From assembly GCF_029212375.1 (NCBI RefSeq), contig NZ_JARGNU010000015.1, positions 1-64,000 of the forward strand: DNA of 64,000 bases, read 5' to 3'. Under the pieces are notes generated by a model. The model ran no database searches and was not told where the DNA came from. It saw only the letters and a program-made list of their open reading frames with translations. Shown one piece after another: positions 49,542 to 60,997 of this stretch. The stretch is from Zhongshania sp. (GTDB lineage: Bacteria > Pseudomonadota > Gammaproteobacteria > Pseudomonadales > Spongiibacteraceae). The first letter of the stretch is position 1. The number at the start of each line of letters is the position of its first letter. The position numbers and the translations under genes were made by a program.

Positions 49542-51434
49542 TCAGGCAGATTTCCTGTCCAGCAAGCCACGTTTTTTTAAATAGATAAGTAATAACGACA
49601 CAGCAGCAGGTGTTACCCCTGGTATCCGCGACGCTTGGGCTAAGGTTTGCGGCCGCGTATTACCAAGTTTTTGTTTCACTTCGTTAGACAGACCTTCGAT
49701 AATGCTGTAATCAAAATCTATTGGCAGCCGCGTGTCTTCATGACGGCGCAGACGATTAATTTCGTCTTGTTGACGATCGATATAACCCGCGTACTTCACC
49801 CCAATTTCGATCTGCTCGGCGATCTGTTCGTCGACAATACCCATTTCACCCTGTGCAAAAGGTGCCAAATCGGTGTATTTGAGTTCTGGACGTTTTAGCA
49901 AATCCAGCAAGTTGTACTCGTGGCTGAGGGGCTTTTCGATTTTTTCAGCCAATATCGCCGCTTCACTGCTGCCCGGCTGAACCCAACACTCGGCCAAGCG
50001 CTGACGTTCAATCTCGATGTTTTCACGCTTAGCTGAAAATATCGACCACCGCTCATCGTTCACCAAGCCTAATTCGCGGCCTTTCTCGGTTAAGCGCAAG
50101 TCCGCATTATCTTCTCTAAGCAATAAGCGGTATTCCGCCCGCGAAGTGAACATGCGGTAAGGCTCTTTGGTGCCCATGGTAATAAGATCATCAACCAAAA
50201 CGCCGATGTAAGCCTCATCGCGACGCGGACACCAAGCATCACGCCCTTGGGCCAATAACGAAGCGTTCGCGCCAGCCAGTAAACCTTGGGCCGCGGCCTC
50301 TTCGTAACCTGTTGTGCCATTAATTTGGCCAGCAAAAAATAGGCCTTTTACAAATTTTGTTTCCAGCGAGTATTTTAGGTCTCGAGGTTCAAAATAATCA
50401 TACTCAATCGCATACCCTGCCCGCGTCATATGAGCATTTTCGAAGCCCTTAATTGAACGGACCAAATTTAACTGCACATCGAAGGGCAAACTGGTCGAGA
50501 TGCCATTGGGATAAAGCTCGTGGGTATTTAAGCCCTCTGGCTCAATAAAGACCTGATGACCGGTTTTATCGGCAAAACGATGCACTTTATCTTCTATTGA
50601 TGGGCAATAACGGGGGCCAATACCTTCAATCACTCCGGTGTACATTGGCGAGCGATCTAAACCACCGCGAATAATTTCATGGGTCTTTTCGTTGGTATGG
50701 GTGATCCAGCAACACACTTGCTCTGGGTGTTGTTGGCGATTACCCAAATACGACATCACTGGCCGCGGGGTATCGCCCCACTGCGCTTCCAGCCCGTCAA
50801 AATTGACTGTTTTGGCATCAATTCGTGGTGGTGTTCCGGTTTTTAGGCGGTCTACCCGAAAAGGCAATTCGCGTAACCGCGATGCGAGCGCGATGGATGG
50901 CGGATCGCCTGCTCGGCCGCCACTGTGGTTGTCTAAACCAATATGAATTTTTCCACCGAGGAAGGTACCAGCAGTAAGCACCACGCTTTTAGCAAAAAAG
51001 CGCAAGCCAATATTGGTCACTACACCGCGGACTTCGTCGTTTTCAACAATGAGATCGTCAACAGCTTGCTGAAAAATAGCGAGGTTTTCTTGGTTTTCAA
51101 GAATCGTGCGAATCGCGGCCTTGTATAAAACGCGGTCTGCCTGAGCACGCGTTGCCCGCACTGCGGGGCCTTTACGGGCGTTGAGGACACGAAATTGGAT
51201 ACCGCCAAGATCAGTCGCTTTTGCCATTGCGCCGCCCAAGGCATCGATCTCTTTTACCAAATGACTCTTGCCAATCCCACCAATAGCAGGATTACACGAC
51301 ATTTGGCCTAGGGTTTCTATGTTATGGGTCAACAGTAGAGTTGCCGAACCCATACGAGCTGCCGCTAAGGCGGCCTCGGTTCCGGCGTGACCACCACCAA
51401 TAACTATAACGTCGAAATGCTGCGGATAATCCAC
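49542..51434 (-). CDS. mnmG: tRNA uridine-5-carboxymethylaminomethyl modification enzyme MnmG (GidA)
   Basis: 630 aa. FAD-binding [21 protein letters not shown] (about 10-30), and the conserved [22 protein letters not shown] and [10 protein letters not shown]. With MnmE (encoded at 56664) it makes cmnm5U34 in tRNA. It is the gene that flanks oriC in E. coli. Confidence 0.97.
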   Translation of the reverse strand: MDYPQHFDVIVIGGGHAGTEAALAAARMGSATLLLTHNIETLGQMSCNPAIGGIGKSHLVKEIDALGGAMAKATDLGGIQFRVLNARKGPAVRATRAQADRVLYKAAIRTILENQENLAIFQQAVDDLIVENDEVRGVVTNIGLRFFAKSVVLTAGTFLGGKIHIGLDNHSGGRAGDPPSIALASRLRELPFRVDRLKTGTPPRIDAKTVNFDGLEAQWGDTPRPVMSYLGNRQQHPEQVCCWITHTNEKTHEIIRGGLDRSPMYTGVIEGIGPRYCPSIEDKVHRFADKTGHQVFIEPEGLNTHELYPNGISTSLPFDVQLNLVRSIKGFENAHMTRAGYAIEYDYFEPRDLKYSLETKFVKGLFFAGQINGTTGYEEAAAQGLLAGANASLLAQGRDAWCPRRDEAYIGVLVDDLITMGTKEPYRMFTSRAEYRLLLREDNADLRLTEKGRELGLVNDERWSIFSAKRENIEIERQRLAECWVQPGSSEAAILAEKIEKPLSHEYNLLDLLKRPELKYTDLAPFAQGEMGIVDEQIAEQIEIGVKYAGYIDRQQDEINRLRRHEDTRLPIDFDYSIIEGLSNEVKQKLGNTRPQTLAQASRIPGVTPAAVSLLLIYLKKRGLLDRKSA

Positions 51435-51765
51435 GAGACACCTAAAAAGGAAGAAAATGAGAAGGAGCGAAATTATACGTGTATCTAAGCATCCTGCAAT
51501 GAATTGGTGAAAATTTAATCAGTTATCATTTATATAATCTTTTATATACATATATGTTAATTATCTTAAGTTACTTATTATAAATACTGTTATTAAGAAA
51601 GCCTATTTTGTTGATAACTTAGCTAACATACTGAATTAAAAAGACTTTTTAAGATGATAAGTAGGGGTTTTATCCACAGGAAGGCTGTCAGGATCGTGGG
51701 GGGGAGCTGGGGATGAAATGTGGATAACTTTGCAGTTATTTTTGGTCTGTGAATAAAGCCACTAA
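51435..51765. other. Candidate oriC (mnmG side): AT-rich with DnaA boxes
   Basis: The gap contains a very AT-rich stretch (about 51510-51660). DnaA boxes follow: TTATCCACA at 51670-51678, its reverse complement at 51719-51727, TTATTCACA (reversed) at 51748-51756, and a one-mismatch box at 51609-51617. Three consensus boxes within 90 bp next to an unwinding-prone tract resemble oriC beside mnmG in E. coli. No gene found within it. It is an alternative to the rpmH-dnaA gap. Confidence 0.55.
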
Positions 51766-53697
51766 TTAAGCCTTACTATCCACATCTTCCGGTGGGCTTG
51801 TCCCAGGGCTTTGGTTTAGCCAAAAGGCGATTTTATTCTTCAATATGGTCAGCGAAACCGGTTTACTCAGGAAATCGTTCATGCCAACGGCGAAGCATCG
51901 CTCCCTATCTTCCTGAAAATTATTGGCAGTTAGGGCAATTATGGGAAGTTTGGCGTAATCCAAATGCTGACGTATTGCTCTTGTTGCCTCAAATCCATCC
52001 ATAATAGGCATTTGCAAATCCATTAAAACGATGTCGAAACGCTGCTTTTTCAGCTCAGCGAGCGCTTCTTCGCCATTGTCACTGGTGATGGTAGTCATCC
52101 CCCATCGACTCAATATGTTTTTTATGAGTAATTGATTAATGCGATTGTCTTCAACAATAAGCACTGATTTGGCGTTTAACAGATGGACGTCAGCAGGGGA
52201 GGTAGCGTCAATAGTGTCGGTATTGAGTTGGTAGGATGCTGCCCAGCGCACGTAAAAGCTTGAGCCAACACCTGTTTCACTCTTAAGCTCTATTTGCGCG
52301 GGTATTAGCTCACATAGGCGACGAACGATGGCAAGACCCAGCCCAGACCCACCGTAGCGGCGCCGATGCGAGCCGTCGGCCTGCCTAAAGCTGTTAAAGA
52401 TAATTTTTTGATCTGCGTCGCTAATACCAATTCCGGTATCGCTCACTTCTAGCTCAAGGCTTAGTTGCTCGCTATTTATTTGTTGAGCGTTGAGACGGAT
52501 GGCAATATTCCCTTTGTGGGTGAATTTAACCGCGTTAGCGGCTAGATTCAGCAGAATTTGCCGTATTCGAGTGTCATCGCCATGTATTTTTAAGGTAGTC
52601 AGTATCGGGTCTATATGGGTGCTAAAGACGAGGCCTTTCTTTTCTGCGTCATAACGCAATGGTGCAAGAAGATTGTCAAATAGTTGCAAGGCCGAGAAGT
52701 ACCTCTCGTGCAGTTTTAATTCACCTTTTTCAATACGGGAAAAGTCGAGAATATTATTTACGATATTAAGAAGGTGCTCGCTGGATTCCCTGGCGATATC
52801 AATATAGTGTTTTTGCTCAGTATCGAGCCTGGTATTTGCGAGAAGCTGTAACATGCCAAGTGCGCCGTTCATGGGGGTGCGCAATTCATGGGTCATGGTT
52901 GCTAGAAACATACTTTTTGCTGAGTTAGCTTCGTCGGCTTCCTCTTTGGCAATTTGCAGCAATTGTAGGTGTTCTTTTAATTCTTCTTGCTGCATTTCTA
53001 TACTTTTGGCCATATCGTTGATGTGGGTCTGCAGTTCTCCCAATTCGCCGCGGCTAAATTTTTCTATTCGACTTAAATAATTGCCTTCAGCTATATTTTT
53101 AGTTACTCGTCTTATTTCGGCGAGTGGGCTAGACAGTCGACGACTGATATACCAAGCGAGGCCGATACTAACCATTATGGAAATCAGCGCGATAAATGTA
53201 GAAACCTTGATAATACGTTGTTGGAGATGTATTAGTTGCGTTTTAGATTGCTTTATACTAACGCTACCAATTAGCTTATCTTGGCCTTCGTTGGTGCTCT
53301 CCCCTGTTATTGGGTCTTCTAGAAAAATACTATGCTGCAAAATGGGTACAGTTATTACTTGGTAGACATCATTAGTGCTTCTGTGATTATTTAAACTGAG
53401 TGATTTTCCTGTTTCAGAATTGTGAATGGTAATTGAGTGTATATCGGTCGCTAAAGCAGATCCCATGATATCCAGTAGCTGGCTATCGTTCCCGCTAATA
53501 ATAGCCAACTCACTAACTGCCGCAATATTTTCTGCAATTCGCCTAGCTATTTCCTGCTGGCTGTGCGCGGCATCATTGAGTCTTGCCACTAGCGAGTAAC
53601 TAAATAGGGCAATAAATAAAATAAAGGCTGGAGCAATACCGGCAATTAGTATTTGTTGAAATATGGTGTATTTTTTTAGGTAGAGACGAATATTCAT
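51766..53697 (-). CDS. Hybrid sensor histidine kinase
   Basis: 643 aa. A membrane helix at about 15-38, a periplasmic sensor region (about 40-165) and a second helix (about 167-185) lead to a HAMP domain (to about 235). The HisKA H-box is [11 protein letters not shown] (H270). The HATPase domain contains DTGIGI and a G2 box [16 protein letters not shown]. The C-terminal receiver domain (about 510-625) has [12 protein letters not shown]. The layout is BarA-like, without an Hpt domain. Its ATG overlaps the stop of the ABC-type binding protein by 4 nt (ATGA at 53694), and the product may sense that protein. Confidence 0.93.
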   Translation of the reverse strand: MNIRLYLKKYTIFQQILIAGIAPAFILFIALFSYSLVARLNDAAHSQQEIARRIAENIAAVSELAIISGNDSQLLDIMGSALATDIHSITIHNSETGKSLSLNNHRSTNDVYQVITVPILQHSIFLEDPITGESTNEGQDKLIGSVSIKQSKTQLIHLQQRIIKVSTFIALISIMVSIGLAWYISRRLSSPLAEIRRVTKNIAEGNYLSRIEKFSRGELGELQTHINDMAKSIEMQQEELKEHLQLLQIAKEEADEANSAKSMFLATMTHELRTPMNGALGMLQLLANTRLDTEQKHYIDIARESSEHLLNIVNNILDFSRIEKGELKLHERYFSALQLFDNLLAPLRYDAEKKGLVFSTHIDPILTTLKIHGDDTRIRQILLNLAANAVKFTHKGNIAIRLNAQQINSEQLSLELEVSDTGIGISDADQKIIFNSFRQADGSHRRRYGGSGLGLAIVRRLCELIPAQIELKSETGVGSSFYVRWAASYQLNTDTIDATSPADVHLLNAKSVLIVEDNRINQLLIKNILSRWGMTTITSDNGEEALAELKKQRFDIVLMDLQMPIMDGFEATRAIRQHLDYAKLPIIALTANNFQEDRERCFAVGMNDFLSKPVSLTILKNKIAFWLNQSPGTSPPEDVDSKA

Positions 53698-54569
53698 TGT
53701 GATTCGCTACCTGCTATTTCCTTGAGTAGAATCTCTTCTGAAGGCAGTTCTATACCGAGTGATTCCGCAACGCTGTAGTTTAATTTAACGTTGTAATTAT
53801 GCGGATGGCGAGCTTCTGGAATGATATTAGATTTAACAAACGAATTTACCATTGCTATTATTTCATTCGTGTATTGATCTGGACTTGAAATAATCGATGC
53901 CAGCGCGCCTGCGTTAACAAAGCCTTCGTTGGGACCAATGATCAGTGTTTGGTGTCGATAACTACTTAATAGTATTGAACGAATAGTTTGCGAATTGTAA
54001 AGTGTAGTTTCTGGAGTCGCTAAGACAATATCGCTATTTTGTATGACTTTGTTGATTGATCTTAATTTATTATTTTCGTTTGCCTGTTCAACAATAAAAT
54101 GCATTAGCGGAAATTTTTCTGCTTCTTTTTCCAGTGCATAAAGATAGTTGGGGTCTTGATATGCAATACCAACGCGAATTGACCTAAATTTATATATTGA
54201 CGATATTAGCGAAAGTTGTTTGTGTATGGATTGGTCAGAGAACAATGCGGTGGCGTTTTTATAATGCCCAGATTTATAAACAACCGAGTTTACATAAAGC
54301 GCAAAATTAGCCTTATAATGATTATTATTAATTAGTGGAAGTAATTTTTCGGAGACGATAATGAGTATTTCACCGCGGTCCTTCGCGGAGGGTAAATTTT
54401 TTGTATAAGTGTGTACGATAAAGTCGAGATTGCTTTCTATTTGTTTTGCTAGTAATTCAAGTTTTTCATTTTTTTCAGGCAATATTAAGTCTATCACCGG
54501 CTTAAAACTTTGTGGGAAAGCCGGTGTGCAAAAAACTAAAAGCAATATTCCATATAAATATTTTCTCAA
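53694..54569 (-). CDS. ABC-type substrate-binding-like periplasmic protein
   Basis: 291 aa. Signal peptide about 1-19 (ending PAFPQ). The remainder fits the ABC_sub_bind family, with [48 protein letters not shown] and [24 protein letters not shown]. No permease or ATPase is nearby, so it is probably a sensor-associated binding protein rather than a transporter part. The start is TTG 54569 with AGGA upstream. It is second gene of the receptor-binding protein-kinase operon. Confidence 0.82.
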   Translation of the reverse strand: MRKYLYGILLLVFCTPAFPQSFKPVIDLILPEKNEKLELLAKQIESNLDFIVHTYTKNLPSAKDRGEILIIVSEKLLPLINNNHYKANFALYVNSVVYKSGHYKNATALFSDQSIHKQLSLISSIYKFRSIRVGIAYQDPNYLYALEKEAEKFPLMHFIVEQANENNKLRSINKVIQNSDIVLATPETTLYNSQTIRSILLSSYRHQTLIIGPNEGFVNAGALASIISSPDQYTNEIIAMVNSFVKSNIIPEARHPHNYNVKLNYSVAESLGIELPSEEILLKEIAGSESQ

Positions 54570-54596
54570 GAGGCTAATCCTTGACCCTTGTTTAAG

Positions 54597-56580
54597 CTAG
54601 TAACGCAATATTACGCTAACTAATTGGCGTAGTTTGTTGGTGTAAATATTGTCGCGTAACAATTCACTGTCGTCATCGTTACGGTATTGACCACTGTAAC
54701 TTAGTTCAAGTTCATTACTATTTACGTTAAATGTTTTGGTAAGTTTAATATCTGTGCGTGAAAATTTATTTCCTGATGTACCTATTTCTTTCGCGTAATA
54801 TTTAGCCATGGAAAATTGAATATCAGGTTTGTACTTATAACTTAATAAAACACTAGCCGAATTTCTTGGTGTAAAGGTGGTTTCGGTATTGGTATTTGAT
54901 TCGTCTGATATATAGGCGTAACTTCCGTGAAGAAGCCATTGGTGATTTGGGCGGTAATCTATTTCGGTTTCTATGCCGCGTTGTTTAAGATAGCTATCAT
55001 TGACGGGATCAAATCTATCAAGTGATATTGAGTTAGACATGAGCTGTTTTAGGTGGTCACTAAAAATTTTTACATCCCACTGTAAACGCAGTTTTTTGTT
55101 ATTTCCGTAGTAGCCTATTTCCCGAGATTGTATTAATTCTGGTTTAAGATTGGGTTTTCCTTTTGCGGACTGAAGTAAAACGGCGCTAGTGGGGCCGCCA
55201 TTAGATGGCCTAACATTGCTCCCTGTGTAGGTCCAGTTTGCTGAGGTTTCTAGTAAGTCTGGTGTTCTTATTGCTTCTGAATAAATAAAACGGAAGCTGT
55301 GACTTGTGTTTAAGTGGTAGTGTAAGGCTAGACGAGGTGAGAAATTTTTCCCTATATTTTCTTCATACTCATAGGACCCGCCACTATTTACAGTAAATTT
55401 ATCGGACAGTTTTTTTTCTACATTATAGAAGAACTGATAATTATTACTTGTAAGGGTTCCACCATAATAGGTTTCTGAGCTAACTCTGGATTGCTTTAGA
55501 TGAACGCCTGCAATGCTTGTTAAGCTTTCATTCCAAATATAGGTATCTTGAAAATCGATGTCATGGCGATTTACTTGCTGGTCTTCGTTGGCGTCTACAA
55601 GAATAAAGGGTGCTGGATTATCAGCTAAGTTTGTATAGTAAGGTGGAATTTGTGCTGTCCAACGGTGTATTTGTTGCTGTCCAACGGTGTATTTGTTGCT
55701 GGCCGGAAAAATCATATTGGACTTTAAGCTGATGGAAAACGGATAGTTCGTGTTCAACTTTAGATGAGAAATAGTAGTCATCTACGTTGGTGTCTGGTGA
55801 AGTAACATCGATATCAGAATAGTCGTCGCTAACACGCCCTTCCTTATAGCCTAAATTTAAGCTGAGGCTTGTGTTACTAAATTGGCGTTCGTAACGGGTG
55901 TTGAAGAGTTGTAGCGTTTTACTGTCTAGTCGTTCTTTACCATTATTTTTGATATCAAATCCGTCGTCATGGCGACTGGCGATGGTAATTCGGTAGTGGC
56001 CACCGAGGTATTCGTCGGCGTGGCTGAGTCGATAGTTTTCGGTATGTTCTGAACCGCGCTGAGCACTTGCTTCTAAATTGGCGATGTCGGCGGGGTGCCG
56101 AGTAATAATATTTATAACGCCGAGAAAGGCATTGGCGCCATAACTGGCGGTAGACGGCCCGCGCACCACTTCTATGCGCTCAATATCCTCAATGGTAATG
56201 GGGATATCATTCCAGTCTACTGTCGCGAGACCGGCCTGATAAACAGAGCGGCCATCAATTAATACTTGCATGCGTCTAGAATCGCGGTAATTGCTACCGT
56301 GATAACTAACGACGTAATTCCAACCGTCGCGCGCGCCTACCGATGTGCCGGGAATGAGCCTAAAAAGTTCGGGAATTTCGTGTAAGCCAGAAGCAATAAT
56401 CATTTCACGGTCAATTACACTAACGCTGGCCGGCACCTCACTGCGATTTTGTTTTAGTCGCGCAGGGGTTAATACAATGGGTAGATCGTCGCTTTCTAAA
56501 AAGCTTGCTTGCAGCGGGCTTGCTAGACTGAGAACGATTAAGCCTAAGAGAATAAGGTGCGGCTGTTTTACACGGAACAT
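54597..56580 (-). pseudogene. TonB-dependent receptor split by a 22-bp tandem duplication
   Basis: Two overlapping frames cover one receptor. The N-terminal part (56580 to 55621) has a signal peptide and a plug domain with IERIEVVRGPSTASYGANAFLGVINIITR. The C-terminal part (from about 55700 to 54597) is the barrel ending ILRY. At 55655-55698 a 22-bp unit is exactly doubled. Removing one copy leaves 1,962 nt, 654 codons in one frame, a normal-sized receptor of 653 aa. As written, the barrel is out of frame. Good start with AGGA. Slippage could reverse it; sequencing error is the alternative. Confidence 0.88.
55655..55698 (-). repeat. Exact 22-bp tandem duplication in the receptor gene
   Basis: Copies at 55655-55676 and 55677-55698 are identical; the next three bases also continue the repeat. 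Because 22 is not a multiple of 3, translation shifts frame. Confidence 0.97.
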
Positions 56581-56663
56581 AAGTTATCCTTAACATTTTC
56601 AACAGAATTGAGTGTAGCGTTAAAAGAGTGAATTTGACTATGGCGGGATATAAGCGCTTGTGC

Positions 56664-58031
56664 TTATTTACCGATACAGAAGCTGGAAAAAATCCGTCCT
56701 AGCAGGTCGTCGGAGCTAAATTCGCCGGTGATTTCTGCCAAAGCCTGCTGGGCTATTCGCAGTTCTTCTGCCAATAGTTCGCCAGCATTGTAATGAAGCA
56801 GCTGTTGTTCGCCGGCGTGAATGTGCTCTCGTCCGAGATTTAATGCTTCGATATGGCGTCGGCGGGCGATAAAAGGGGTGTCGCCGTCGTTATAACCAAC
56901 GCAAGACTTAAGGTGCTCGCGAAGTAGATCGATGCCGTCGGCGTGTTTTGCGGAGAGGTATATACGGGAGATGTCGCTATTATCTATAGCTACTTGGTGA
57001 CCAGAGAGATCACATTTATTGTAGATAATACTGAGCTTTTGCTGGGCAATAAATGGCTGTAACTCGCTGGGAATAGCCTCCTTTTCATCCTCTGCGCTCT
57101 GGCTGTCGATAACCAGTAAGATACGGTCGGCATTCGTTATTTCGGTCCATGCTCGCTTAATGCCCTCTTGTTCTACTATGTCGTCGCTGTCGCGCAGGCC
57201 TGCGGTATCAATGATATGCAAGGGCATTCCGTCGATGAGAATATTTTCTCTTAGTACGTCTCGGGTGGTGCCCGCTATATTGGTAACAATGGCAGATTCT
57301 CTGCCGGCTAGGGCATTTAATAGGCTAGATTTTCCTGCATTGGGTCTGCCGGCGATAACAACGGTCATGCCTTCGCGAAGAATACTGCCTTGTTTGGCTG
57401 AGGCGAAAACGCGCTCGAGATTTTGTTTTATTCGGCTTAGTTCGCTGGCGACGCGGCCATCACTAATAAAATCGATTTCTTCTTCGGGAAAGTCTATAGC
57501 AGCTTCAACATAGATTCTAAGCTGAGTAATGGCCTCTACCAGCTGGTTTATTTCTTTGCTGAATTCACCCTCTAAGGAGCGCACAGCCTGACGTGCAGCT
57601 TGTTCTGAGGCGCTGTCAATAAGGTCGGCAATTGCTTCTGCTTGGGCGAGGTCAATTTTGTTGTTGAGAAATGCGCGTTCAGAAAATTCACCCGGCCTTG
57701 CCATTCTGGCGCCGGCTTTAATAACTTCACGCAGTAGGCAGTCGAGTATTATTGGCCCGCCATGGCCTTGTAGCTCGAGCACATCTTCGCCAGTAAAGGA
57801 GTTGGGGCCGGGAAAATACAGCGCAATACCTTGGTCGAGAGTGCGGGGGCCGTTTTCGCCAGCTTCAAAAAAGCTGCCGTAGTGAGCGTAGCGGGGTTTG
57901 AGGTCTGCTTTATCGAGCAGGCGATGGCCAATTTCTAGAGCTTTTGGGCCAGACACTCTAACAATGCCAACACCGCCTTTTCCGGGCGGTGTTGCAATTG
58001 CAGCAATAGTATCTTGATAGCTGTTTAGCAT
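56664..58031 (-). CDS. mnmE: tRNA modification GTPase MnmE
   Basis: 455 aa. An N-terminal formyl-THF-binding-like domain is followed by a central helical domain. The inserted G domain has GRPNAGKSS (G1), the G2 loop AGTTRD and DTAGLRD (G3). The C-terminal CIGK cysteine motif is present. It is the partner of MnmG in cmnm5U34 synthesis. It lies in the conserved mnmE-yidC-yidD-rnpA-rpmH block, 9 nt from yidC. Confidence 0.97.
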   Translation of the reverse strand: MLNSYQDTIAAIATPPGKGGVGIVRVSGPKALEIGHRLLDKADLKPRYAHYGSFFEAGENGPRTLDQGIALYFPGPNSFTGEDVLELQGHGGPIILDCLLREVIKAGARMARPGEFSERAFLNNKIDLAQAEAIADLIDSASEQAARQAVRSLEGEFSKEINQLVEAITQLRIYVEAAIDFPEEEIDFISDGRVASELSRIKQNLERVFASAKQGSILREGMTVVIAGRPNAGKSSLLNALAGRESAIVTNIAGTTRDVLRENILIDGMPLHIIDTAGLRDSDDIVEQEGIKRAWTEITNADRILLVIDSQSAEDEKEAIPSELQPFIAQQKLSIIYNKCDLSGHQVAIDNSDISRIYLSAKHADGIDLLREHLKSCVGYNDGDTPFIARRRHIEALNLGREHIHAGEQQLLHYNAGELLAEELRIAQQALAEITGEFSSDDLLGRIFSSFCIGK

Positions 58032-58040
58032 AGTGTGCTA

Positions 58041-59711
58041 TCAGCGGGTGGGAAGCCCGCTCTTCTCGATGCGCTTCGTAATAATATATTGCTGAATAAT
58101 AGATAAGGTGTTGTTAACCACCCAGTACAGTACCAAGCCAGACGGGAAGAATAGGAAGAAGAAGGTAAAGACCACCGGCATCCACTGCATGATTTTGGCC
58201 TGCATTGGATCTGGCGGCGGCGGATTAAGGCGCTGCTGGATAAACATAGATAAACCCATAACCAAGGGCAGAATAAAATACGGGTCCATGGCTGACAAAT
58301 CTTGGATCCACAAAATAAACGGCGCGTGGCGCAGCTCGATACTCTCCATTAACACCCAGTACAGCGACATAAATACGGGCATTTGCACGACCATAGGTAA
58401 GCAGCCGCCAAGAGGGTTAATTTTCTCGGTCTTGTAAAGCTCCATCATTGCTTGAGACTGCTTTTGACGGTCATCAGCATAGCGCTCTTTAAGTTCAGCC
58501 AGCTTGGGTTGAACTTTGCGCATATTGGCCATCGACGTAAACGCTTTGGCATTAAGTTGGAAGAACGCTGCTTTTACTAGCATCGTTAAGCCGATAATGG
58601 CGAAGCCCCAGTTGCCAAGAAAGCCGTGGATTTTGGTAAGTAGCCAGAACAAGGGCTGGGCAATCCACCACAGAAAGCCGTAATCGACAGTCAGTTCTAA
58701 ACCTGGTGAGATTTCCTCTAAGCGATACTGATCTTTTGGGCCGGTATAAAAAGACGCGGCAACACTGCCTTGGCTGTGAGGCTCAATGGTTACGGCGGCG
58801 CTAGTAGCGCGGGCAATATTGATACCCTGCTTGGTAACGATGGTGCTGAGTTCGTTAACGCTGTCTGGGTTTGGTATCCACGCACTTAAGAAATAGTGTT
58901 GGATGATGCCGATCCAGCCGCCATTGACGGCGGTTTTCAGCGGTTTGTCTTTCATTTTTCCGAAAGCCAATTTGCTGTATTTGTCTTCGTTGTCGGCGTA
59001 AGCCACGCCCATAAAGGGCTTCATGGCAAACATGCCGCCTTCGCCATCAACACTGGGGTCGGTGCTATTACCGCGTTTTAATTGGCCGAAGAAGCTAGCT
59101 TGAAATGCTGAATCGCTTTGATTGTCGATCAAGTATTCAATTTTAATTACGTATTCGCCGCGCTTGAAATGGAAGCGTTTAATAATGTTGATTTGATCGC
59201 TGTACTGATAGTGAAGATCAACATTGATCGTATCGCTGCCTTCACTAAGCTGGTAACTGTCGGTATTGGCAATAAATTGCGGACGACCTTTGGCGGTATC
59301 GGTTGCATTCTGGCCAATTAAGCCACTTTGGGCGATATAGTCACGTTTTTCGTTACTCTCGAGAATAACAAAGGGATCGTCTGATTCAAGGTTGGCGGTG
59401 TAAGCCGGTAAACCAGCGTAAACAATATCTCCGCCATGCAGGTCTATTTTAATATTTAGAACGTCGGTGCTAACGGTTAGGAAACCACTGCTATTACTAC
59501 TGTTCGCTGCGGGTAAGCTGCTGCCGGCATCTTGATTTAAAATGGGTAGATCGCTGTCGCCGCTACTTGTTACCGGAGACGCAGTGTTGTTAGCGGTTGT
59601 TGAGCTGGCAATAATTGTTTCAGGCCCCTCAAAATTCTTCCACTCGATCAATAACATAAAAGAGAGGGCAGCGATGGCGGCGATAAGGAGATAGCGCTGA
59701 ATATCAATCAT
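58041..59711 (-). CDS. yidC: Membrane protein insertase YidC
   Basis: 556 aa. The N-terminal helix is followed by a large periplasmic beta-domain (about 70-340). The five-helix core (about 355-550) contains [22 protein letters not shown] and a polar groove Arg. It inserts membrane proteins with or without SecYEG. Its start overlaps the yidD stop by 8 nt. Confidence 0.97.
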   Translation of the reverse strand: MIDIQRYLLIAAIAALSFMLLIEWKNFEGPETIIASSTTANNTASPVTSSGDSDLPILNQDAGSSLPAANSSNSSGFLTVSTDVLNIKIDLHGGDIVYAGLPAYTANLESDDPFVILESNEKRDYIAQSGLIGQNATDTAKGRPQFIANTDSYQLSEGSDTINVDLHYQYSDQINIIKRFHFKRGEYVIKIEYLIDNQSDSAFQASFFGQLKRGNSTDPSVDGEGGMFAMKPFMGVAYADNEDKYSKLAFGKMKDKPLKTAVNGGWIGIIQHYFLSAWIPNPDSVNELSTIVTKQGINIARATSAAVTIEPHSQGSVAASFYTGPKDQYRLEEISPGLELTVDYGFLWWIAQPLFWLLTKIHGFLGNWGFAIIGLTMLVKAAFFQLNAKAFTSMANMRKVQPKLAELKERYADDRQKQSQAMMELYKTEKINPLGGCLPMVVQMPVFMSLYWVLMESIELRHAPFILWIQDLSAMDPYFILPLVMGLSMFIQQRLNPPPPDPMQAKIMQWMPVVFTFFFLFFPSGLVLYWVVNNTLSIIQQYIITKRIEKSGLPTR

Positions 59712-59967
59712 TGCTTGAATGCCTTGAAAGTTTGAGTTCGGTTGAATGACAGTGGCAGGATGGTACAGGATCGTAGCCGCCGCTGCTAAGGGGGTGGCAA
59801 CGGAGTAGGCGTTTTAATCCTAAATAGCTACCACGACGTGCGCCGTGGAGCTTTATAGCTTCAATAGCATAACTGGAACAACTAGGATAAAAACGGCAAT
59901 GCGGAGCCATCAGAGGACTGATAAACAGGCGGTAGAACGAAATGCAGGCGATAAGCAACCGCTGCAT
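59704..59967 (-). CDS. yidD: Membrane protein insertion efficiency factor YidD
   Basis: 87 aa. Conserved [58 protein letters not shown] basic amphipathic protein that aids YidC-dependent insertion. It lies between rnpA and yidC, as is usual. Confidence 0.95.
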   Translation of the reverse strand: MQRLLIACISFYRLFISPLMAPHCRFYPSCSSYAIEAIKLHGARRGSYLGLKRLLRCHPLSSGGYDPVPSCHCHSTELKLSRHSSND

Positions 59968-59972
59968 AGTAT

Positions 59973-60350
59973 TTAACCCTCTCGCTGACGGAAGCGTTTT
60001 TCAGCTCGTTTTTCTAACTGCTGCCAAAGCTGACTACAGATTTCTTGCATTTGTGCGTTGTCTAGCTGGTCGAGACCACGCCGAGCAAGCACGATAACAT
60101 CAATACCCTTTAGATTATGTTGATAGTGTCTAAAGGTTTCTCTAATGTTGCGCTTTACTCTGTTGCGCTGAACGGATAAGCGCACATTTTTCTTGGCAAT
60201 TACTAAACCCAGTCGCGGCCGATCGAGATCGTTTTTTCGAGCTAAAAATAATATTTCAGCAGAAGAAACTTTCAGACGTGACTGATCGAACACCGCTTGG
60301 TATTCGCTGGCGTTTAGCAGGCGCAGTGTTTTTTCAAACTGAAAATTCAC
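59973..60350 (-). CDS. rnpA: Ribonuclease P protein component
   Basis: 125 aa. Conserved RNR motif region [25 protein letters not shown]. It binds the RNase P RNA to mature tRNA 5' ends. It begins 30 nt after the rpmH stop. Confidence 0.96.
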   Translation of the reverse strand: MNFQFEKTLRLLNASEYQAVFDQSRLKVSSAEILFLARKNDLDRPRLGLVIAKKNVRLSVQRNRVKRNIRETFRHYQHNLKGIDVIVLARRGLDQLDNAQMQEICSQLWQQLEKRAEKRFRQREG

Positions 60351-60380
60351 TGCGTTGCCAGTGATATTACAAGTCTAAAA

Positions 60381-60518
60381 TTAAGCTGACAGTACTACGC
60401 GGCCTTTGGCGCGGCGACGGTTAATCAGCTTGCGGCCATTCTTGGTAGCCATACGTGCACGGAAACCGTGGTTGCGGGCTTTTTTCAGGTTGCTTGGTTG
60501 AAATGTTCTTTTGCTCAT
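60381..60518 (-). CDS. rpmH: Ribosomal protein L34
   Basis: 45 aa, starting [20 protein letters not shown] and ending [12 protein letters not shown], read directly on the minus strand. It is too short to stand out as a long frame, but the identity is unambiguous. It is the first gene of the rpmH-rnpA-yidD-yidC-mnmE run and faces away from dnaA. Confidence 0.97.
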   Translation of the reverse strand: MSKRTFQPSNLKKARNHGFRARMATKNGRKLINRRRAKGRVVLSA

Positions 60519-60997
60519 GATCTCTGACCTTGACTAAATTAGCCGACCTACGCAGTCGGCGCTGTTTGGTTTTAAAGCCCAATACAGCGAAAAATCGGAT
60601 CGCGAATTTTAGTGGATACCACGCCCAATAGCAAATACTTGTTATGGTAGGGGTGAGGTTTTCGATGGCTGGGGCTTTTAAGCGATTTAGCACAGCTTAC
60701 CCTCTGTTTATCCACAGTTAAAACGCCGTGTTATCCACAGCGAAAGGAATTTATCGGTTTTCCCTAGGGATTTTATTTTTTGTTCTTATCATGTTGAAAA
60801 CAAAGCGTTTTTAATATTTCCATAAAATGGTAAGGGATTAAATATGTGGATAACTCTGTTGTTGAAAGGTAGAATGGCGACTCATATAAGACTGTTTATG
60901 ACTGATTGCTGCTGGTTCAGTTCTGGCTCGCATTTAGCTGTCTTTTCGGCTGATAAATCTATCGGTTCTAAAATTTTTATTTAAGCTAATTTGGAGA
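60519..60997. other. rpmH-dnaA intergenic region with DnaA boxes (alternative oriC)
   Basis: A 479-nt gene-free stretch. Consensus DnaA boxes lie at 60708-60716 (TTATCCACA), 60731-60739 (same) and 60845-60853 (reverse complement). A T/A-rich tract spans about 60755-60845. It probably also holds the divergent rpmH and dnaA promoters, with boxes for dnaA autoregulation. In Pseudomonas the origin is here; in E. coli it is beside mnmG. Confidence 0.55.
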
